Below, one piece after another: positions 5,776 to 7,915 of a stretch of 7,915 nt of DNA. The stretch is from the NCBI GenBank assembly GCA_014377495.1, contig JACMPN010000282.1, positions 1 to 7,915 of the forward strand. The letters run 5' to 3'. The DNA comes from Candidatus Sericytochromatia bacterium. Lineage in GTDB: Bacteria; Cyanobacteriota; Sericytochromatia; JACMPN01. Below the pieces are notes generated by a model that ran no database searches, was not told the origin of the DNA, and saw only the letters and a list, made by a program, of their open reading frames with translations. How positions within the stretch are numbered: the first letter of the stretch is position 1; each line of letters begins with the position of its first letter. The position numbers and the translations under genes are program-made.

Positions 5776-5951
5776 CGACCCTCCCAAACCTGCGAATACG
5801 CGCCATGTCCCGGTCTTATCGTCCCTGTATGGCCCGGCCTTGCGGGCCGTTGCTGCGAACCAGCGTCCGGGCGGAGCGAGACCGGGTTAGAATGCAAGGC
5901 GTCGTGCGCCCGCGGCGTCACCTGGATTTCGTAGCAAAAGGACACCGCACC
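5776..5951. promoter_or_regulatory. Divergent intergenic region with candidate thyX promoter
   Basis: This gap separates the 422-residue protein gene (minus) from thyX (plus). An extended -10-like GGTTAGAAT (core TAGAAT at 5888-5893) lies 58 nt before the thyX ATG; the -35 region is poor. A 6-bp hairpin GGCCCG/CGGGCC (5831-5836 with 5843-5848) sits in the middle and could fold in either transcript or bind a factor. AAAGGA precedes thyX by about 9 nt. Confidence 0.4.
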
Positions 5952-6884
5952 ATGACCGCCACCGGTGAACGGCTTACCCGCCTCTCTGCGCCCGCCCTCG
6001 ACGAGATCCTCGGCGTGACGCTGCCCGTCCTCGATGACGGCTTCATCCGGGTGGTCGACTATATGGGCACGGATGCCGCCATCGTCCAGGCCGCCCGTGT
6101 CTCCTACGGCGCCGGCACCAAGCTCGTCAGTGAGGACCGTGGCCTGATCCGCTACCTGATGCGGCACCGCCACACGACCCCGTTCGAAATGTGCGAATTG
6201 AAGCTGCACGTCCGGGTCCCGATGGACTGCTGGCGGCAATGGATCAGGCATCGGGCAGCTTCGGTCAACGAATACAGCACAAGATACTCGATCGCCATCG
6301 ACGGGGCCCAGACGACGAAAACCGACGAATGGCGGACACAGGCTGCGGACAACAAGCAGGGCTCCGGCGACTTCCTCGATCCCACGATCGGCCACACCCT
6401 CAGCGAGCAGGAGCAGTCGTTTCAGAGCCATGCCCGCCAGCTCTACGACCAACGGCTGGAAGCCGGCGTCGCTCGTGAACAGGCCCGCAAGGACCTGCCC
6501 CTGTCCACGTATACGGAAGCCTATTGGAAAGTCGATCTGCACAACCTGCTGCATTTCCTCGCCCTGCGCATGGATGCCCACGCCCAATCCGAAATCCGGG
6601 CCTTTGCGACCGTGATCGGGGACGAAATCGTCCGCCGCTGGTGTCCGCTGGCCTGGGAGGCCTTCCAGGATTACCGGCTCCAGGGCCAGACCCTGTCCGC
6701 CATCGAAACAGCCGTGATCGCCGCCATCGGCGGGGGCGACCCGGGCGCGGCCGTGGCCATCGCCACCGCACGCGGGCTCCTCGCCTATACCGAGGACGGC
6801 CGCATCAAACGCAACCGCGAGCGGGCAGAACTGGAAGCGAAACTGCAGGGGTTCAACCTGGCGATCCCCTGGGAGACCACGTAA
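5952..6884 (+). CDS. thyX: Flavin-dependent thymidylate synthase ThyX
   Basis: A 310-residue protein that makes dTMP from dUMP using methylenetetrahydrofolate, FAD and NADPH, giving the thymidine nucleotide for DNA synthesis in place of ThyA. The ThyX signature RHRXXS is present as RHRAAS at 99-104, inside WRQWIRHRAASVNEYSTRYS, with S104 the conserved serine. Other family blocks are IRYLMRHRHTTPFEMCELK (67-84), REQARKDLPLSTYTEAYW (175-192) and LHNLLHFLALRMDAHAQSEIRAFA (196-219), covering the FAD- and dUMP-binding regions. The length is at the long end, owing to a C-terminal extension after about residue 240 that is common in proteobacterial homologues. The ATG at 5952 has AAAGGA about 9 nt upstream; the same frame is open 100 codons further back, but that part lacks family resemblance and lies over the divergent gene. 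A weak 7-bp stem followed by TTTT (6950-6982) may terminate it. Confidence 0.96.
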   Translation: MTATGERLTRLSAPALDEILGVTLPVLDDGFIRVVDYMGTDAAIVQAARVSYGAGTKLVSEDRGLIRYLMRHRHTTPFEMCELKLHVRVPMDCWRQWIRHRAASVNEYSTRYSIAIDGAQTTKTDEWRTQAADNKQGSGDFLDPTIGHTLSEQEQSFQSHARQLYDQRLEAGVAREQARKDLPLSTYTEAYWKVDLHNLLHFLALRMDAHAQSEIRAFATVIGDEIVRRWCPLAWEAFQDYRLQGQTLSAIETAVIAAIGGGDPGAAVAIATARGLLAYTEDGRIKRNRERAELEAKLQGFNLAIPWETT

Positions 6885-7165
6885 TTTTTCGGGGCCAGTG
6901 TTGCATTTCGAGCCCGCCCTGCAACATCCGAGCAACAAATGAGCATCGCATTGCCACACTGATCCTCACCGTTGGCAATTTTCGGGATTTCCGCCCCACT
7001 ACCGCGGCCCATATCACGTCATTCATTTAACCCCTGTGATAATATTGTTGCAATCACGGATGAATTTCGCCTGCCGATGCCGTCCCATTCGTCAGTCCCG
7101 GAGACCAGAGTCAAACCACTGGGCGGATTTTGCCTCCCGCCCGCGAAGTTCAAGAAGGATGGACC
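6885..7165 (+). promoter_or_regulatory. thyX-MOSC spacer: weak terminator, promoter and leader
   Basis: No gene is visible in these 281 nt. A 7-bp stem ATTGCCA/TGGCAAT (6950-6956 with 6973-6979, 16-nt loop) followed by TTTT may end thyX transcripts. An extended -10, TGTGATAAT (7035-7043), is the best promoter signal in the window and would give a leader of about 115 nt ahead of the MOSC gene. The leader ends in a GGGCGG/CCGCCC hairpin (7121-7126 with 7137-7142), then AAGGA (7155-7159) 6 nt before the ATG. No known riboswitch is recognised. Confidence 0.45.
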
Positions 7166-7903
7166 ATGTCCCACGGTATAGCGACTCCCACCCACCCCCT
7201 GGCGCACTACCCCGCTGCGGGACACGGCGACGTGCCGCTTTGGGCGGACCCGCAGGACGTCGATGGGGCGCCCCGCCTGCTGGCTTTGCACGTCAGTGCG
7301 CTGCCGGCGGGATCCGTGAGCCGCCATGGGATCACGATCACCCACACGTCGGACCTCAGCCATCCCGCCTGGCTCGGCTACGCCGGGCTGCGCCGGGGCG
7401 ATCCCGGCACCTGGGGACAGCGTGGCCGTGATCAGGCCGTCGTGGCCTATGCCGCCGCCCATTACCCGTTGTGGCGCCACGAGTTGGCCAGACAGTCCCT
7501 CGTGAGCGGGGCCTTCGACGAGCATTTCACTGTGCTGGGTCAGACCGAGACGACCGTCTGCATCGGCGATGCCTACCGGATTGGCGAGGCGACCGTCCAG
7601 GTGTCGTCGCCCCATCAGCCCGAGACCGATCTGTCACAGCGCCTGCAGGTCCCCGATCTGGCCCAGCGCCTCCTGACGAGCGGACGCACCGGCTGGTGTT
7701 ACCGGGTCCTCGGCGAAGGCTACATCCAGGAGGGCCAACCCCTGATCCTGCAGGACCGCCCTTACCCGGAGTGGCCCGTCGCCCGGGTCCTGGCCGTCTG
7801 CCTGGCCCACCGGCACCATGCCCTGCCAGCCACGACAGCCGTTGCCGACCTCAGGGGCTGCACCCAGCTATCGCAATCCTGGCGTCGGCTGCTTGGCACC
7901 TGA
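7166..7903 (+). CDS. Divergent MOSC-domain protein, YiiM-like
   Basis: A 245-residue protein starting at the ATG at 7166, with AAGGA 6 nt upstream; a TTG 12 codons earlier is in frame but less well placed. The body follows the YiiM/MOSC order: an N-terminal beta region (LLALHVSALPAG), then DQAVVAYAAAHYPLWRHEL, TVCIGDAYRIGEATVQVSSP, LAQRLLTSGRTGWCYRVLGEG and a C-terminal helical tail. MOSC domains bind molybdenum cofactor or carry sulfur; YiiM-type proteins help detoxify N-hydroxylated bases and related compounds. Compared with the usual family wording as I remember it, three signatures are degraded. HGGPD reads QRGRD, FGEN reads FDEH, and PRxPCxKL reads PHQPETDL, so the conserved cysteine is Glu153. 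Cysteines remain at C132 (VCIGD) and in GWCYR. It may be a non-catalytic or repurposed MOSC. It lies 281 nt after thyX with its own promoter-like signal. Confidence 0.85.
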   Translation: MSHGIATPTHPLAHYPAAGHGDVPLWADPQDVDGAPRLLALHVSALPAGSVSRHGITITHTSDLSHPAWLGYAGLRRGDPGTWGQRGRDQAVVAYAAAHYPLWRHELARQSLVSGAFDEHFTVLGQTETTVCIGDAYRIGEATVQVSSPHQPETDLSQRLQVPDLAQRLLTSGRTGWCYRVLGEGYIQEGQPLILQDRPYPEWPVARVLAVCLAHRHHALPATTAVADLRGCTQLSQSWRRLLGT

Positions 7904-7915
7904 AACCGGCTCCAG

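Noticed and set aside
5652..5951. 100-codon in-frame extension upstream of thyX
   Set aside because: The extension has no ThyX-like sequence, overlaps the divergent gene, and the ATG at 5952 has its own Shine-Dalgarno and gives a normal family N-terminus.
5742..6959. Open minus-strand frame of 405 codons
   Set aside because: It lies opposite thyX and overlaps the start of the 422-residue protein gene; the ThyX signature on the plus strand decides the strand.
7019..7615. Open minus-strand frame opposite the MOSC gene
   Set aside because: It has no recognisable motifs, whereas the plus strand shows a coherent MOSC layout with Shine-Dalgarno and promoter signals.
1..7915. CRISPR array, tRNA, rRNA or transposase
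   Set aside because: No regularly spaced repeats, no cloverleaf with tRNA consensus and no transposase motifs were found on either strand, despite the presence of cas3.

Overview
The window is GC-rich bacterial DNA with Shine-Dalgarno-led genes, Sec and lipoprotein signal peptides, a flavin-dependent thymidylate synthase (ThyX) and a type I CRISPR-Cas nuclease-helicase. This fits a proteobacterium, although the sequence does not fix the genus. No tRNA, rRNA, transposase or CRISPR array is visible. Genes in the left three quarters (1-5775) read leftward (- strand); the right quarter (5952-7903) reads rightward (+ strand).

Layout. Positions 1-1081 hold the first 360 codons of a Cas3 with an N-terminal HD nuclease and the start of the helicase; the gene runs off the left edge. 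It lies 40 nt downstream of a WYL-domain transcriptional regulator (2084-1122) on the same strand, so regulator and cas genes probably share a transcript. The gap upstream of the regulator carries a long imperfect palindrome (2145-2181), a candidate operator, and a hairpin that probably ends the preceding unit (2186-2237). Next come four small envelope-type genes: a Sec-exported protein with two membrane segments (2622-2245), a lipoprotein-like membrane protein (3130-2663), and two paralogous small lipoproteins (3808-3455 and 4293-3952). The first of the pair has GCG where its sister has its TTG start. The 320-nt gap between the lipoprotein-like gene and the pair holds two strong fold-back elements. 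Positions 5775-4507 encode an orphan protein with a long low-complexity N-terminus and a conserved-looking C-terminal domain of unknown function. Divergent from it are thyX (5952-6884) and a YiiM-like MOSC-domain protein (7166-7903) that lacks the usual motif residues, including the cysteine.

How they work together. The regulator/cas3 pair is the recognisable defence module; the remaining cas genes should lie beyond the left edge. The envelope genes look like an accessory surface module of unknown role. I see no direct functional link between them and CRISPR beyond shared strand and adjacency. ThyX and the MOSC protein look like separate metabolic genes. The points most worth following are the candidate WYL operator ahead of the cas operon, the start-codon loss in one duplicated lipoprotein, the structured leader of the lipoprotein-like gene and the divergent MOSC protein.
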